64,000 nt of DNA from Salegentibacter tibetensis (GTDB lineage Bacteria; Bacteroidota; Bacteroidia; Flavobacteriales; Flavobacteriaceae): the NCBI RefSeq assembly GCF_020164485.1, contig NZ_JAIQZA010000016.1:1-64000 (forward strand), in the 5' to 3' direction. The position numbers were made by a program, and so were the translations under genes. The first letter of the stretch is position 1, and every line of letters starts with the position of its first letter. Positions 18,236-28,649 of this stretch are shown here, in pieces. The notes below the pieces were generated by a model. It saw nothing but the letters and a program-made list of their open reading frames with translations. It was not told the DNA's origin and did no database searches.

Positions 18236-21154
18236 ATGAAAACACTATTTAAAAGCACGTTGATGTTGCTCTTTATGCTGCCAATGAGCTTTTTTGCACA
18301 GGAAACCGTGAGCGGGGTTGTTAGCGAAAGCGCAACCGGTCTTCCGATTCCGGGCGCAAACGTTATTGTTAAAGGAACATCAAATGGTGCCGTTACAGAC
18401 TTTGATGGTAATTATACCATTCAGGACGTAAGTGAAGGTGATATTCTTGTCTTCTCTTTCCTTGGTTTTGCCAGTACAGAGATTCCTTATGAAGGGCAGG
18501 CTACTCTTGATGTACAGTTAGACGAAGACCAGGCTACTTTAGAAGAAGTAGTTCTTATTGGTTACGGTAGTACCTCAGAGCAAGATGCAACCGGATCTGT
18601 AGAAAAGATTTCTTCAGAAAGTTTTAACCAGGGAGCTGTAGTTTCACCAGAACAATTAATTGCAGGTAAATCGGCCGGAGTTAGAATTACTCCCGGAAGC
18701 GGTGAACCAGGTGGCGGATCTGAAATCAGGATTCGTGGTGGTTCTTCCCTTTCTGGAAATAACTCTCCCCTTATTGTTGTTGATGGTATTCCATTAGATC
18801 AACGTGGAGTTCAGGGGGTAAGAAACCAGTTAAACTCTATTAACCCGAATGAAATTGAAGATTTCGTGATATTAAAAGATGCAGCTGCAACCTCTATTTA
18901 TGGTTCCAGAGCTTCTAACGGGGTAATTTTAATTACTACTAAATCTGGTAAAAAAGATTCTCCTTTAGCTTTAACTTACGACCTTAAAGTTTCTGCTGGT
19001 AGAATTATAGATAAAGTAGATGTTCTGGATGCCGGTCAATTTCGAACTTTAATTGAAGAAACACCGGGTACAGACCCGTCTTTACTTGGAGATGTTAATA
19101 CAGATTGGCAGGACCAAATTTATCAAACTTCTGTAGGGGCAATTCATAACTTCACGGCAACGCAAGGTTTCGAGAACTTTACTTACCGTATAAACTATAA
19201 TCACACTTCACAAACAGGGGTTTTAAAAACCGATGTTTATGAAAGAAACGCGCTTAACATCTCGCTTAACCAGGATTTGTTTGACAATCACTTAAAGTTG
19301 AGCCTTTCATCTAAAAATATTGTAGATGAAAACCGCTTTGCAGACCAGGGTGCTATTGGATCAGCGGTAGCTTTTGACCCTACTCAACCCGTTTTTGATG
19401 AAGGAAGCTATTTTGACGGGTATTATGAACACACCCTTTCGCCACAACAACAACAAATTCAGGCAACTCGTAATCCGTTAGCACTTTTAAGACAATTAGA
19501 TGCGCGTGGTACTACTAAGAGAAATATTACTAACCTGAATGCAGAATATAAGTTTCATTTTCTTCCGGAATTGAAATTTAATGTAAATGCTGGTATTGAT
19601 TATTCAGAAAATGATGGTTACAACAGAAGGCCTTTAACTTCTGCAGCAAACAACCAGGATATTCCTTTTGCTGAAGATTATGGCGGATTAAATAGAAACA
19701 CTTTGCTGGATTTCTACTTTAATTATAAAAACGATATCGATTTTTTAGACACTGAAGTAGATTTAACTGCCGGACATTCTTTCCAGGAATTTTATATCTC
19801 CAGCCAGAGAACAGCGACAGTAACTAATAATGTACAGGAATTCCCTAGAAATATTAATAGAAACGCACTGGAATCTTATTTTGCCAGAGCAAGTTTTGAT
19901 ATTGCCGATAAGTATTTAATTTCAGGAAGTATACGTAGAGATGGATCTTCAAGATTTGGAGGAGATAATAAATGGAGTTATTTCCCATCAGTCTCTGCAG
20001 GTTGGAAGTTACATAATGAAGCATTTTTATCAGATTCTAATGTTTTAAATCAATTAAAACTTAGGGCAGGTTTCGGTATTACCGGTAACCAGGAAATTGG
20101 GCCAAACTACGGCTACTTTGGAATTTACAGCCCAAGTGTTGGCGGTGCCAGGTATCAATTTGGAAACCAATTCTTTAATACCCTGAGACCCGAAGCTTTT
20201 GATTCTAACCTAAAATGGGAGGAATTAAAAACTTATAATGTTGGTATCGATTACGGATTCTTTAATAACAGAATTTCAGGTACTATAGAAGCTTATTATC
20301 GTGAAACTCAGGATCTTTTGGCTACAGTGCCTGTACCGGCAGGTGCTAACCTAACAGACCTTTTAGTAACTAACGTAGGTAATACGGTTAGTAAAGGACT
20401 GGAATTTGGAATTAACGGTGCTATTATCCAGCAAGAAGATTTTAACTGGGATGTAAACTACAATTTAACCTTCCAGGACCTGGAGATCACTAACCTTACT
20501 TTAGGGGATGATCCGGATTTTGAAATTCCACAAGGAGGAATTAGCGGTGGTGTTGGTAACAACATTCAACTATGGAAAGAAGGTTACGATCCTACAACCT
20601 TCAATGTTTTCCGCCAGGTATACAACGAAGCCGGCCAACCAATAGAAGGTGCTTATGTAGATGTAAATGGAGATAATGAAATCACAGAGGATGACAGGGT
20701 TCCTTATAAAAAAGCCACCCCGGATTACTTTATGGGATTAACCAATACTATGAGGTATAAAAATCTGGATTTTAGCTTTACTTTTAGAGGTAACTTCGGT
20801 CATTATATGTATAATAATACACAATCAAGTAATGGGTTTGTTGGAGCCGGTACAGTTACCCCACAACCTTACTATTCTAATTTTAACAGCAATGTTTTAG
20901 AAAGTAATTTTAGAAACAACCAGTTGTTTTCAGACTACTATATCCAGAGTGCCGATTTTGTAAAACTGGATAATATTTCTGTAGGATATTTATTTCCGGG
21001 AGAAGACATGGATATCAGAACTTCACTAACCGCTACCAATGTATGGACCATAACCAATTATGAAGGTTTGGATCCTGAAATTGCAGGTGGAATAGACAAT
21101 AATTTTTATCCAAGATCTACAACAATTGTACTTGGTTTAAATCTTTCATTTTAA
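18236..21154 (+). CDS. susC: SusC-like TonB-dependent outer-membrane receptor
   Basis: A 972-aa oligosaccharide importer. It has a signal peptide (MKTLFKSTLMLLFMLPMSFFAQ), a carboxypeptidase-like regulatory domain (VSGVVSESATGLPIPGANV onward), and a TonB-box region before the plug. The plug has GSGEPGGGSEIRIRGGSSLSG and GSRASNGVILITTKSG. The 22-strand barrel ends in the aromatic LGLNLSF. The product forms a pair with SusD, encoded 25 bp downstream. Maltodextrin as substrate follows from the amylase and GH65 neighbours. Transcription probably starts in the region with the LacI site. Confidence 0.95.
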   Translation: MKTLFKSTLMLLFMLPMSFFAQETVSGVVSESATGLPIPGANVIVKGTSNGAVTDFDGNYTIQDVSEGDILVFSFLGFASTEIPYEGQATLDVQLDEDQATLEEVVLIGYGSTSEQDATGSVEKISSESFNQGAVVSPEQLIAGKSAGVRITPGSGEPGGGSEIRIRGGSSLSGNNSPLIVVDGIPLDQRGVQGVRNQLNSINPNEIEDFVILKDAAATSIYGSRASNGVILITTKSGKKDSPLALTYDLKVSAGRIIDKVDVLDAGQFRTLIEETPGTDPSLLGDVNTDWQDQIYQTSVGAIHNFTATQGFENFTYRINYNHTSQTGVLKTDVYERNALNISLNQDLFDNHLKLSLSSKNIVDENRFADQGAIGSAVAFDPTQPVFDEGSYFDGYYEHTLSPQQQQIQATRNPLALLRQLDARGTTKRNITNLNAEYKFHFLPELKFNVNAGIDYSENDGYNRRPLTSAANNQDIPFAEDYGGLNRNTLLDFYFNYKNDIDFLDTEVDLTAGHSFQEFYISSQRTATVTNNVQEFPRNINRNALESYFARASFDIADKYLISGSIRRDGSSRFGGDNKWSYFPSVSAGWKLHNEAFLSDSNVLNQLKLRAGFGITGNQEIGPNYGYFGIYSPSVGGARYQFGNQFFNTLRPEAFDSNLKWEELKTYNVGIDYGFFNNRISGTIEAYYRETQDLLATVPVPAGANLTDLLVTNVGNTVSKGLEFGINGAIIQQEDFNWDVNYNLTFQDLEITNLTLGDDPDFEIPQGGISGGVGNNIQLWKEGYDPTTFNVFRQVYNEAGQPIEGAYVDVNGDNEITEDDRVPYKKATPDYFMGLTNTMRYKNLDFSFTFRGNFGHYMYNNTQSSNGFVGAGTVTPQPYYSNFNSNVLESNFRNNQLFSDYYIQSADFVKLDNISVGYLFPGEDMDIRTSLTATNVWTITNYEGLDPEIAGGIDNNFYPRSTTIVLGLNLSF

Positions 21155-21179
21155 GAAATAATATTATAATAAATTTATT

Positions 21180-22766
21180 ATGTTAAAAACACTAAAACCA
21201 TTCTTAATCCTTTTTATAAGTGCCAGTTTCTTCTGGGCTTGTGAAGACGATTTAGATTTGCAGCCTGAAGATAACAGGCTCACGGCTGAAACCACTTTTG
21301 AAGATCCTGAATCTTACAAACAGTTTTTGGCTAAACTTTATGCCGGTCTTGCGGTGAGTGGCCAACAAGGTCCAGCCGGAGATCCTGACCTTATAGGGCT
21401 TGATGAGGGCTTCTCCCAGTATTTGAGATTGTACTGGTCCATGCAGGAACTTACCACAGATGAAGCAGTGATTGGTTGGAACGATGGAACTATAAAAGAT
21501 CTGCACTCTCAAAACTGGACTGCAGGGAATGAATTTATAAGAACTATGTATTCCCGGATTATGTATCAGGTGGCCTTAACTAACGAGTTTCTTAGACAAA
21601 GTACTCCAGAACTTTTAGAATCCAGAGGAATTGCATCTGCAGAAAGAGAAAATATAGCCCGTTACCGTGCTGAAGCGAGGTTTCTAAGAGCTTTGCATTA
21701 TTACCATGCTATAGATTTGTTTGGCAATGTTCCATTTGTGACCGAAGAAGATGCCATAGGAGCTTTTCTTCCGCAGCAAATTCAAAGACCTGAACTATTT
21801 GAATATGTAGAAAGCGAATTGTTAGCCATAGAAAGCGAGATTGTTAGCGCAAACTCTAATGAATATGGTCGTGCCGACCAGGCTGCAGTTTGGATGTTAC
21901 TTTCAAAACTATATTTAAACGCTGAAGTCTATATAGATGAAGCCCATTATACTGAAGCCTTAGATTATACTGAAAGAATAATTAACGCTAACTATAGTTT
22001 AGCAGATGATTACCAAAAATTATTCCTTGCAGATAACAACTCTAACGGAGCACAATCTGAGGTTATTTTCCCTATCACTTTTGACGGGCTACAAACCCAA
22101 TCTTATGGTGGGATGGCATTTATAATTCATGCATCAATTGGGGGCGATATGGAGCCTGCCGACTTTGGTGTAAGCAGTGGTTGGGCCGGTTTAAGAACCA
22201 CCTCGGCACTGGTAGATAAATTCCCAGATGGAGCAGACTCTGAAGACCAAAGAGCGCTATTCTTTACAGAAGGACAAACAAAAGAAATTGATGATATTTC
22301 GAGCTTTAATGACGGGTTTGCTATCACTAAGTTTAAGAATATTACAGTAGATGGCGAATGGGGATCTGATGATACCGGTGAATTTCCAGATACAGATTTT
22401 CCAATGTTTAGACTTGCAGATGCTTATCTAATGTACGCTGAGGCACACTTAAGAGGTGGCGGTGGAAGCCAATCGGCAGCTTTAGGTTATGTTAACCAAT
22501 TAAGAGAACGGGTAAATGCAGACCAGATTGGAGGTTCAGACCTAAATCTTAATTTCATCTTAGATGAACGTGCCCGTGAATTATATTGGGAAGCACATAG
22601 AAGAACAGATCTTATACGTTTTAATCAGTTTACTGAAAACGGAGTTTGGCCATGGAAAGGTGGCGTTCCTCAGGGAGCCACTACCCAAAGTTTTAGAGAT
22701 CTAATGCCTATACCGGCTGCAGATTTAGGAACAAATACCAACTTAGAACAAAATCCAGGATATTAA
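21180..22766 (+). CDS. susD: SusD/RagB-family glycan-binding lipoprotein
   Basis: A 528-aa surface lipoprotein that closes the SusC barrel and binds the glycan. The signal ends FFWAC with lipid cysteine 21, followed by EDDLDL, an acidic stretch of the type that directs lipoproteins to the cell surface in Bacteroidota. The helical TPR-like scaffold includes RYRAEARFLRALHYYHAIDLFG and the conserved C-terminal part with RARELYWEAHRRTDLIRF and DLMPIPAAD. It is in one operon with susC and susE. Confidence 0.95.
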   Translation: MLKTLKPFLILFISASFFWACEDDLDLQPEDNRLTAETTFEDPESYKQFLAKLYAGLAVSGQQGPAGDPDLIGLDEGFSQYLRLYWSMQELTTDEAVIGWNDGTIKDLHSQNWTAGNEFIRTMYSRIMYQVALTNEFLRQSTPELLESRGIASAERENIARYRAEARFLRALHYYHAIDLFGNVPFVTEEDAIGAFLPQQIQRPELFEYVESELLAIESEIVSANSNEYGRADQAAVWMLLSKLYLNAEVYIDEAHYTEALDYTERIINANYSLADDYQKLFLADNNSNGAQSEVIFPITFDGLQTQSYGGMAFIIHASIGGDMEPADFGVSSGWAGLRTTSALVDKFPDGADSEDQRALFFTEGQTKEIDDISSFNDGFAITKFKNITVDGEWGSDDTGEFPDTDFPMFRLADAYLMYAEAHLRGGGGSQSAALGYVNQLRERVNADQIGGSDLNLNFILDERARELYWEAHRRTDLIRFNQFTENGVWPWKGGVPQGATTQSFRDLMPIPAADLGTNTNLEQNPGY

Positions 22767-22784
22767 TTTTATAAAAGAATTAAA

Positions 22785-23936
22785 ATGAAGAAATTTTCAA
22801 TTTTATTTTTAGCATTTATCGCGTTACTTAGTTTTAACGCATGTACACAGGACGACGATATTGTTTTCGTTGCCCAACCAGATCCGGAAGGAATTCAATT
22901 TAGTAATTCCTTTCAAAGCACTTATGTGTTACCAGCCGGAAATCCAGGCAGTCTTGCCGAAAGATTTGTTTGGAACGAAGTAGATTTTGATGCTCCTACT
23001 ACTATTACTTATGAACTTCAGGGTTCAGCAAATGAAACTTTTGATAGTTATATGGTAATAGGAAATACCGGTAGCAACAATCTTGGTGTAACTGTAGGCC
23101 AAATGAGAGAACTTGCTGAAGAGGCAGGTCTTGATAATGATCCTGAAACCGAAATGCCTAACACAGGTACGATCTATTTTAAAGTTCGTGCTTTCGCAGG
23201 TGAAGGAGAAGGAAATGCTTTAGAAGAATTTTCTGAGCCCGTAAGCATTAATGTGGAACTGCCGGAAGCTGAAGAAGAAGAAGAAGAAGGAGTAGAAACT
23301 AAAAGAAATCTTTACCTGGTTGGAGATGCTACTGAAGCTGGTTGGAATCCAGACAATAATAACACGCCAATGTTCCGTGATCCAGAAAATGACAATGTAT
23401 TCTATTTTACAGGATATTTCGCTGCAGGATTTTTTAAATTTCTTGAAGGTCAAGCCTGGGCTCCACAATATGGTAGTGAAGATGGCAGCAACCTAATTTT
23501 TAGAGAAACCGAAGCTGACCCAGACCCACCAGCAATTGAAATTACCAGTGAAGGTTATTATTCGGTAACAGTAGACCTCGAAGCCATGACTTTTTCTTTT
23601 GAACCTTATGATGCCAGCGGAGCTGATACTTTTGAAACTATTGGTGTGATTGGTACTGCGACCACGGGTACTGATGAAGGATGGAACGCCGATATGGATT
23701 TAACACAATCTTCATTTAATCCTCATATCTGGTATAGTTCAGAAATGCAGTTATTTGATGGGGAAATGAAATTCAGAGCTAATGACGCTTGGGATGTAAA
23801 TTGGGGTGGGGATACTGCCTTTAGTGGAGAAGCCACTACAGACGGTCCAAACATTCCTGTATCAGAAGGTACTTATCAAATATGGTTCAACGATCTTGAT
23901 GGAAAATACATTCTTATTCCTGTTAGTGAGGAGTAA
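22785..23936 (+). CDS. SusE/SusF-like starch-binding lipoprotein
   Basis: A 383-aa lipoprotein with lipid cysteine in LLSFNACTQDDD. The N-terminal part (about 25-155) fits the SusE domain. A glutamate-rich linker (PEAEEEEEEGVETKR) joins it to two beta-sandwich starch-binding modules that start at NLYLVGDATEAGWN and ETIGVIGTATTGTDEGWN. Each module contains Trp residues (GWN, QAWAP, DAWDVNWGG) that could stack on glucose rings. It binds starch at the cell surface and hands it to the amylase and SusCD. It is third in the rightward operon. Confidence 0.85.
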   Translation: MKKFSILFLAFIALLSFNACTQDDDIVFVAQPDPEGIQFSNSFQSTYVLPAGNPGSLAERFVWNEVDFDAPTTITYELQGSANETFDSYMVIGNTGSNNLGVTVGQMRELAEEAGLDNDPETEMPNTGTIYFKVRAFAGEGEGNALEEFSEPVSINVELPEAEEEEEEGVETKRNLYLVGDATEAGWNPDNNNTPMFRDPENDNVFYFTGYFAAGFFKFLEGQAWAPQYGSEDGSNLIFRETEADPDPPAIEITSEGYYSVTVDLEAMTFSFEPYDASGADTFETIGVIGTATTGTDEGWNADMDLTQSSFNPHIWYSSEMQLFDGEMKFRANDAWDVNWGGDTAFSGEATTDGPNIPVSEGTYQIWFNDLDGKYILIPVSEE

Positions 23937-23954
23937 GAGACTTAATTAATTTTA

Positions 23955-24107
23955 AGGGCTGCCTGAAAAGTTATAAGATCGTCATTCTGAATTTACCTGC
24001 CCGTTCCGTTCGGGCGGGTTTCAGAGTCTAAGCTTTTGATAATCAAAACAAATTAGAAGCTGTAACCAGTTTAGCTTGACGCAATTAGACTTCTTAGACA
24101 GCCCTTT
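23955..24107. repeat. Intergenic element with terminal inverted repeats
   Basis: The ends AAGGGCTGCCTGAAAAG and CTTCTTAGACAGCCCTT are inverted repeats. Inside lie CGTCATTCTGAATTTACC, the hairpin CCTGCCCG-ttccgtt-CGGGCGGG, and a tail ending GCTTGACG. The same layout occurs at 50261-50445. The outer stem plus TTTTT makes a possible attenuator between susE and the amylase gene. Confidence 0.7.
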
Positions 24108-24121
24108 TTAATTCTAATAAT

Positions 24122-25576
24122 ATGAAAAAAACTAAATTTTTATTTCCATTTATCTTTAGCTTCCTGTTAGTGTTTTCGGGATGCTCTAAAGACGACGATG
24201 AAGTTGTTGATCCTACAGACGATATTACCGGTGGTGAAGAGGAAGAACCAACTCCACGAGAACCTGAAGCATTAGATCTATCTCAATATTCCAGCGGTCA
24301 AAAAGTAATGATGCAAACTTTTTACTGGGATGTGGAACCACGATTTGAGTGGTGGAACAACCTTTCAGATAAAGTTGAAGGCTGGGCAGATGCCGGGATA
24401 GACAGGTTATGGCTTCCGGTAGCTACAAAGGGACAATCGGGAGGTTATTCTATGGGTTATGACCCTTCAGATTATTTCGATTTTGGAGAATATGATCAGC
24501 ACGGGACCGTACCAACCCGTTTTGGAACACGTGAAGAACTGGAAAACCTTATTGCCAAATCTCACGATTTAGGACTTGAGGTAATCGCAGATATCGTTCT
24601 AAACCACAATTCAGGTGGCGGATTACAATATAATCCTTATCGGGATAAAGAAACCTACACCCTTTTTAATGAGGAAAATGGGAATGCCTCAGGGATGTTT
24701 AATAGAAACTACGAGCATTTTCATCCAAATGATATAAGTCAAAGTGACGAAGGAGATCTTTTCTTTTCTGAACAGGATTTAGACCACGATGTTCCTTATG
24801 TACAGGATTGGTTTTGGAAAAAAGATAATTCCGTAGCAAAATATTATAAAAACGAAATGGGCTTTGACGGTTGGCGTTTTGATTATGTAAAAGGTTTTGG
24901 AACCTGGGTAATTGAAGCCTGGATGGATGAAGTTGGCGGATTTGCCGTTGGCGAAAATTTTGATGGCAATGCAGATGTCCTGGTAGATTGGGTTGACGCT
25001 ACAGGAGTTTCAGCTTTCGATTTTGCCGCATTCTATAAAATGGAAGAAGCTTTTGATCGTTTTGAGGACTTAAATTATTTAGACGGAAACATGCTCCGGA
25101 AGGTTTATCCTGACAAAGCAGTGACATTTGTTGCCAATCATGACACAGAAAAGGACGAAAATGAGGACAACAGGATTGCTACTGAAAATAAAATGAAGGC
25201 CTATGCCTATATTTTAACACACGACGGATACCCAACAATTTTCTATTCCGACTACGAAAACGAAGCTTTTAACGAAGAAATCAAGCAGTTAATCGATATT
25301 CATAACAGTCTGGCGCTTGGAGATGTAGAAGTACTTCACGTAGACAGAGACGAATATGTTATGAAAAGAGAAGGTAATGCTGAAAACCCCGGATTAATTC
25401 TATATATTAGCACCGGAAGCACTACCAAGCGTAGAAACGTTCAAACTAATTGGAATAACGTTACCTTATTAGATTATAGTGGTAACACAACATACACCCC
25501 TACCTCCGATGAAAACGGAATGGTAACAATTGAAGCTCCGGCGAATGGATATTCAATATATTCCATCACGAAATAG
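24122..25576 (+). CDS. susG: SusG-like surface alpha-amylase (GH13)
   Basis: A 484-aa alpha-amylase lipoprotein. The signal ends VFSGC with lipid cysteine 21, followed by SKDDDE, a surface-export-type acidic signal, and an acidic linker. The catalytic regions are DIVLNH, GWRFDYVKGF with nucleophile Asp254, FAVGENFDG with Glu278, and FVANHDTEK with Asp341. This matches the short GH13 alpha-amylases with a simple C-terminal beta domain. It likely cuts starch outside the cell into oligosaccharides for SusCD. It is the last gene of the rightward starch operon and is followed by a strong terminator. The symbol reflects role, not orthology. Confidence 0.9.
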   Translation: MKKTKFLFPFIFSFLLVFSGCSKDDDEVVDPTDDITGGEEEEPTPREPEALDLSQYSSGQKVMMQTFYWDVEPRFEWWNNLSDKVEGWADAGIDRLWLPVATKGQSGGYSMGYDPSDYFDFGEYDQHGTVPTRFGTREELENLIAKSHDLGLEVIADIVLNHNSGGGLQYNPYRDKETYTLFNEENGNASGMFNRNYEHFHPNDISQSDEGDLFFSEQDLDHDVPYVQDWFWKKDNSVAKYYKNEMGFDGWRFDYVKGFGTWVIEAWMDEVGGFAVGENFDGNADVLVDWVDATGVSAFDFAAFYKMEEAFDRFEDLNYLDGNMLRKVYPDKAVTFVANHDTEKDENEDNRIATENKMKAYAYILTHDGYPTIFYSDYENEAFNEEIKQLIDIHNSLALGDVEVLHVDRDEYVMKREGNAENPGLILYISTGSTTKRRNVQTNWNNVTLLDYSGNTTYTPTSDENGMVTIEAPANGYSIYSITK

Positions 25577-25615
25577 GTTTTATTTTGAATTTTCATAGGT
25601 GTTAATTCAAAGACT

Positions 25616-25649
25616 GGCTGGTTGTTAATTCAACCAGCCTCTTTTTTTT
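25616..25649 (+). terminator. Rho-independent terminator of the starch operon
   Basis: GGCTGGTTG, loop TTAATT and CAACCAGCC form a perfect 9-bp stem followed by CTTTTTTTT, 40 bp beyond the amylase stop codon. Confidence 0.92.
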
Positions 25650-26015
25650 CTACCAACCAGCTTTTATTCCTCAAGACAAATTTGTTAGTATCAAATAAAT
25701 ACTCCCTTCACACTTAATAAGCACTGCGATTTTTTGCCAGTTTTAATTGAAAATATTCGGGTATTCGTCGCTCAAATCAACAAAAACTTCTTCCTTCTCT
25801 TCACTTTCAGCTATTTACTCCTGCACAAACTTTAATTATCTTTTTTTACAAATTTGTCAACTTTTCATTGTTAATAAATTTATAGAATATTGATTGCTAG
25901 ATTATTAACAATTTTTGTTTGATAACTTTTTTTAACAGGATTTTAAATTCTTGTTCTTCTTTGTCTATATTTACATTCCGCTTGAAACAATAACTAATCC
26001 AAATCTAAAATTAAT
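25650..26015. other. AT-rich leader before nrdJ
   Basis: The 366-bp stretch has no plausible gene. I looked for a B12 riboswitch because the next gene uses cobalamin, but saw no B12-box-like sequence. The last 60 bp contain TATATTTACA, a poor match to the flavobacterial -7 element (TAnnTTTG). The promoter cannot be fixed. Confidence 0.4.
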
Positions 26016-28571
26016 ATGGGTGTGAACACTACTACCGCCGCTCCTAAGACTTATAGCCAGGATGAGGCTTTTAAAGCTTCGCTGGACTATTTTAAAGGAG
26101 ATGATTTAGCCGCACGGGTGTGGGTAAACAAGTATGCGCTTAAAGATTCCCAGGGGAATATTTATGAGCTTACGCCAAACGATATGCATCGTAGAATTGC
26201 AAAAGAAATTGCCCGTGTAGAACAACGCTACCCAAACCCAATGAGTGAAAATGAGGTTTTTGACCTTATTAAGGACTTTAAATATATCGTCCCTCAAGGT
26301 AGCCCAATGGCCGGTATTGGTAACCCCTACCAAATTGCTTCCCTTTCTAACTGTTTTGTTATTGGTAACGATGGCGATTCAGATTCCTATGGAGGGATTA
26401 TGAAAATAGACCAGGAACAGGTACAGTTAATGAAACGCCGTGGCGGTGTTGGTCACGATCTTTCACACATTCGTCCAAAAGGTTCGCCGGTAAAAAACTC
26501 TGCCCTTACCTCTACCGGAATTGTTCCTTTTATGGAGCGTTACTCCAACTCTACTCGCGAAGTTGCGCAGGATGGCCGTCGTGGTGCGCTAATGCTTTCG
26601 GTTTCTATAAATCACCCAGATTCTGAAGATTTTATAGATGCTAAAATGGAGCAGGGAAAAGTGACCGGCGCTAATGTTTCAGTGAGGATAGACGACGAAT
26701 TTATGCGTGCGGTGAAAGAAGATCGGAATTACGTTCAAAAATATCCGGTTTTTAGCGAAAACCCTAAGAACTCCAAGGAAATTGAAGCTAATAAGCTTTG
26801 GAAAAAAATAGTACACAACGCCTGGAAATCTGCAGAACCGGGAATTCTTTTCTGGGATACGGTGATAAACGAGTCGGTACCAGATTGTTATGCAGATCTT
26901 GGTTATAAAACCGTTTCTACCAATCCTTGTGGTGAGATTCCGCTTTGCCCTTACGATTCCTGTAGACTTCTGGCTATTAACTTATTTTCTTATGTTGAAG
27001 ATCCTTTTACTGAAAATGCTTCTTTCAATTTTGAACTTTTCAAAAAACATATCGCTGCTGCACAGCGCATAATGGACGATATTATCGATCTTGAATTAGA
27101 AAAAATTGATGCGATCCTGGCTAAAATTGAAGCAGATCCTGAAGGTTCTGAAATTAAAGGTGTTGAATATAACCTTTGGAAAAATATTCAAACCAAAGCA
27201 AAAGAAGGAAGAAGAACTGGAATTGGCATCACTGCAGAAGGTGATATGCTCGCTGCTTTAGGTATTAAATACGGTAGCGATGAAGGTGTTGACTTTTCAG
27301 TAAAAATCCATAAGACCATCGCTTTAGAAGCTTATAGGGCTTCGGTTTATGCAGCCAAAGAAAGAGGCGCTTTCGGAATCTTTGATTCTGAAAGAGAAAA
27401 AGAAAACCCGTTTATCCTTCGACTTAAAGAAGCAGATGAGAAATTGTATTACGATATGCTGGAATACGGCCGCCGTAATATCGCTTTGCTAACCATTGCC
27501 CCAACAGGAACTACCAGTTTAATGACGCAGACCAGTTCTGGAATAGAGCCGGTGTTTATGCCGGTTTATAAGAGAAGAAGAAAAGTAAATCCTAACGATA
27601 AGGATTCCCGAGTAGACTTTGTAGATGAAGTTGGCGATTCCTGGGAAGAATACGTGGTTTTCCACCATCGCTTTAAAGAATGGATGAAGGTTAACGGCCA
27701 CGAGATAACCGATGATTATACGCAGGCCGAATTAGATAAGCTTGTAAAAGCTTCTCCTTATTACAAAGCCACTTCCAACGATGTTGACTGGTTAAGTAAG
27801 GTAAGGATGCAGGGAGCAGTACAGAAATGGGTAGATCACTCTATTAGTGTGACCATAAACCTGCCTAACGATGCTACCGAAGATTTGGTAGGCCAGCTTT
27901 ATTTGGAAGCCTGGCAAGCCGGTTGTAAAGGAGTTACCGTGTATCGTGATGGTTCTCGTTCCGGGGTTTTAATTTCTAATGAAGAGAAGAAAGAAGAAAC
28001 CGAAGAAGAGAACAATACCCCATTCCCAACAACCCGACCACAAAGCTTAACCGCAGATGTGGTGCGTTTTCAAAATAACAAGGACAAATGGATCGCTTTT
28101 ATAGGTTTAATAGATGACAGGCCTTATGAGATCTTTACCGGTTTTGCCGATGATGAAGAGGGAATTTTGCTTCCGCGTTGGGTTACCGAAGGAACAATTA
28201 TAAAAGCCCGCAATGAAGATGGCACTTCCCGTTACGATTTTCAATATGAGAATAAACGAGGCTACAAAACCACTATTGAAGGCTTATCGCATAAATTCAA
28301 CCCAGAATACTGGAATTATGCCAAACTGATTTCTACCACGCTTAGGCACGGGATGCCTATTGAAAAGGTAGTAGATTTAATAAGCAGTCTGCAATTAGAC
28401 AGCGAATCTATAAACACCTGGAAAAACGGAGTTGCCAGGGCGCTAAAACGCTTTATCGCCGATGGTACCGTTGCCAAAAAACAAAAATGTAGCAATTGTA
28501 ACTCATCTAATCTTATCTATCAGGAAGGCTGCCTTACCTGTCAGGATTGCGGCTCTTCCAAATGTGGATAG
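26016..28571 (+). CDS. nrdJ: Adenosylcobalamin-dependent (class II) ribonucleotide reductase
   Basis: An 851-aa single-subunit enzyme that reduces ribonucleotides to deoxyribonucleotides using a radical made from coenzyme B12, with or without oxygen. The active site motif is STNPCGEIPL (Asn303, Cys305, Glu307). A partner redox cysteine is C113 in SNCF. The phosphate loop is APTGTTSLM. No N-terminal ATP cone is evident. The C-terminal tail is a zinc ribbon, CSNCNSSN...CLTCQDCG, which in this family helps re-reduce the active-site cysteines. The gene stands alone between terminators. No riboswitch was seen. Confidence 0.92.
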   Translation: MGVNTTTAAPKTYSQDEAFKASLDYFKGDDLAARVWVNKYALKDSQGNIYELTPNDMHRRIAKEIARVEQRYPNPMSENEVFDLIKDFKYIVPQGSPMAGIGNPYQIASLSNCFVIGNDGDSDSYGGIMKIDQEQVQLMKRRGGVGHDLSHIRPKGSPVKNSALTSTGIVPFMERYSNSTREVAQDGRRGALMLSVSINHPDSEDFIDAKMEQGKVTGANVSVRIDDEFMRAVKEDRNYVQKYPVFSENPKNSKEIEANKLWKKIVHNAWKSAEPGILFWDTVINESVPDCYADLGYKTVSTNPCGEIPLCPYDSCRLLAINLFSYVEDPFTENASFNFELFKKHIAAAQRIMDDIIDLELEKIDAILAKIEADPEGSEIKGVEYNLWKNIQTKAKEGRRTGIGITAEGDMLAALGIKYGSDEGVDFSVKIHKTIALEAYRASVYAAKERGAFGIFDSEREKENPFILRLKEADEKLYYDMLEYGRRNIALLTIAPTGTTSLMTQTSSGIEPVFMPVYKRRRKVNPNDKDSRVDFVDEVGDSWEEYVVFHHRFKEWMKVNGHEITDDYTQAELDKLVKASPYYKATSNDVDWLSKVRMQGAVQKWVDHSISVTINLPNDATEDLVGQLYLEAWQAGCKGVTVYRDGSRSGVLISNEEKKEETEEENNTPFPTTRPQSLTADVVRFQNNKDKWIAFIGLIDDRPYEIFTGFADDEEGILLPRWVTEGTIIKARNEDGTSRYDFQYENKRGYKTTIEGLSHKFNPEYWNYAKLISTTLRHGMPIEKVVDLISSLQLDSESINTWKNGVARALKRFIADGTVAKKQKCSNCNSSNLIYQEGCLTCQDCGSSKCG

Positions 28572-28594
28572 AATAGCTCTTGTTAGATTAGATA

Positions 28595-28633
28595 AAAAAG
28601 GTCTTTCGGTATATCCGAAAGACCTTTTTGTTT
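28595..28633 (+). terminator. Rho-independent terminator after nrdJ
   Basis: AAAAAGGTCTTTCGG, a 5-nt loop and CCGAAAGACCTTTTT pair perfectly over 15 bp, 23 bp beyond the stop codon. Confidence 0.93.
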
Positions 28634-28649
28634 TTGTAGAGTTTTTAAT

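Noticed and set aside
25650-26015. Cobalamin riboswitch before nrdJ
   Set aside because: No B12-box-like conserved sequence or matching stem could be found by reading.
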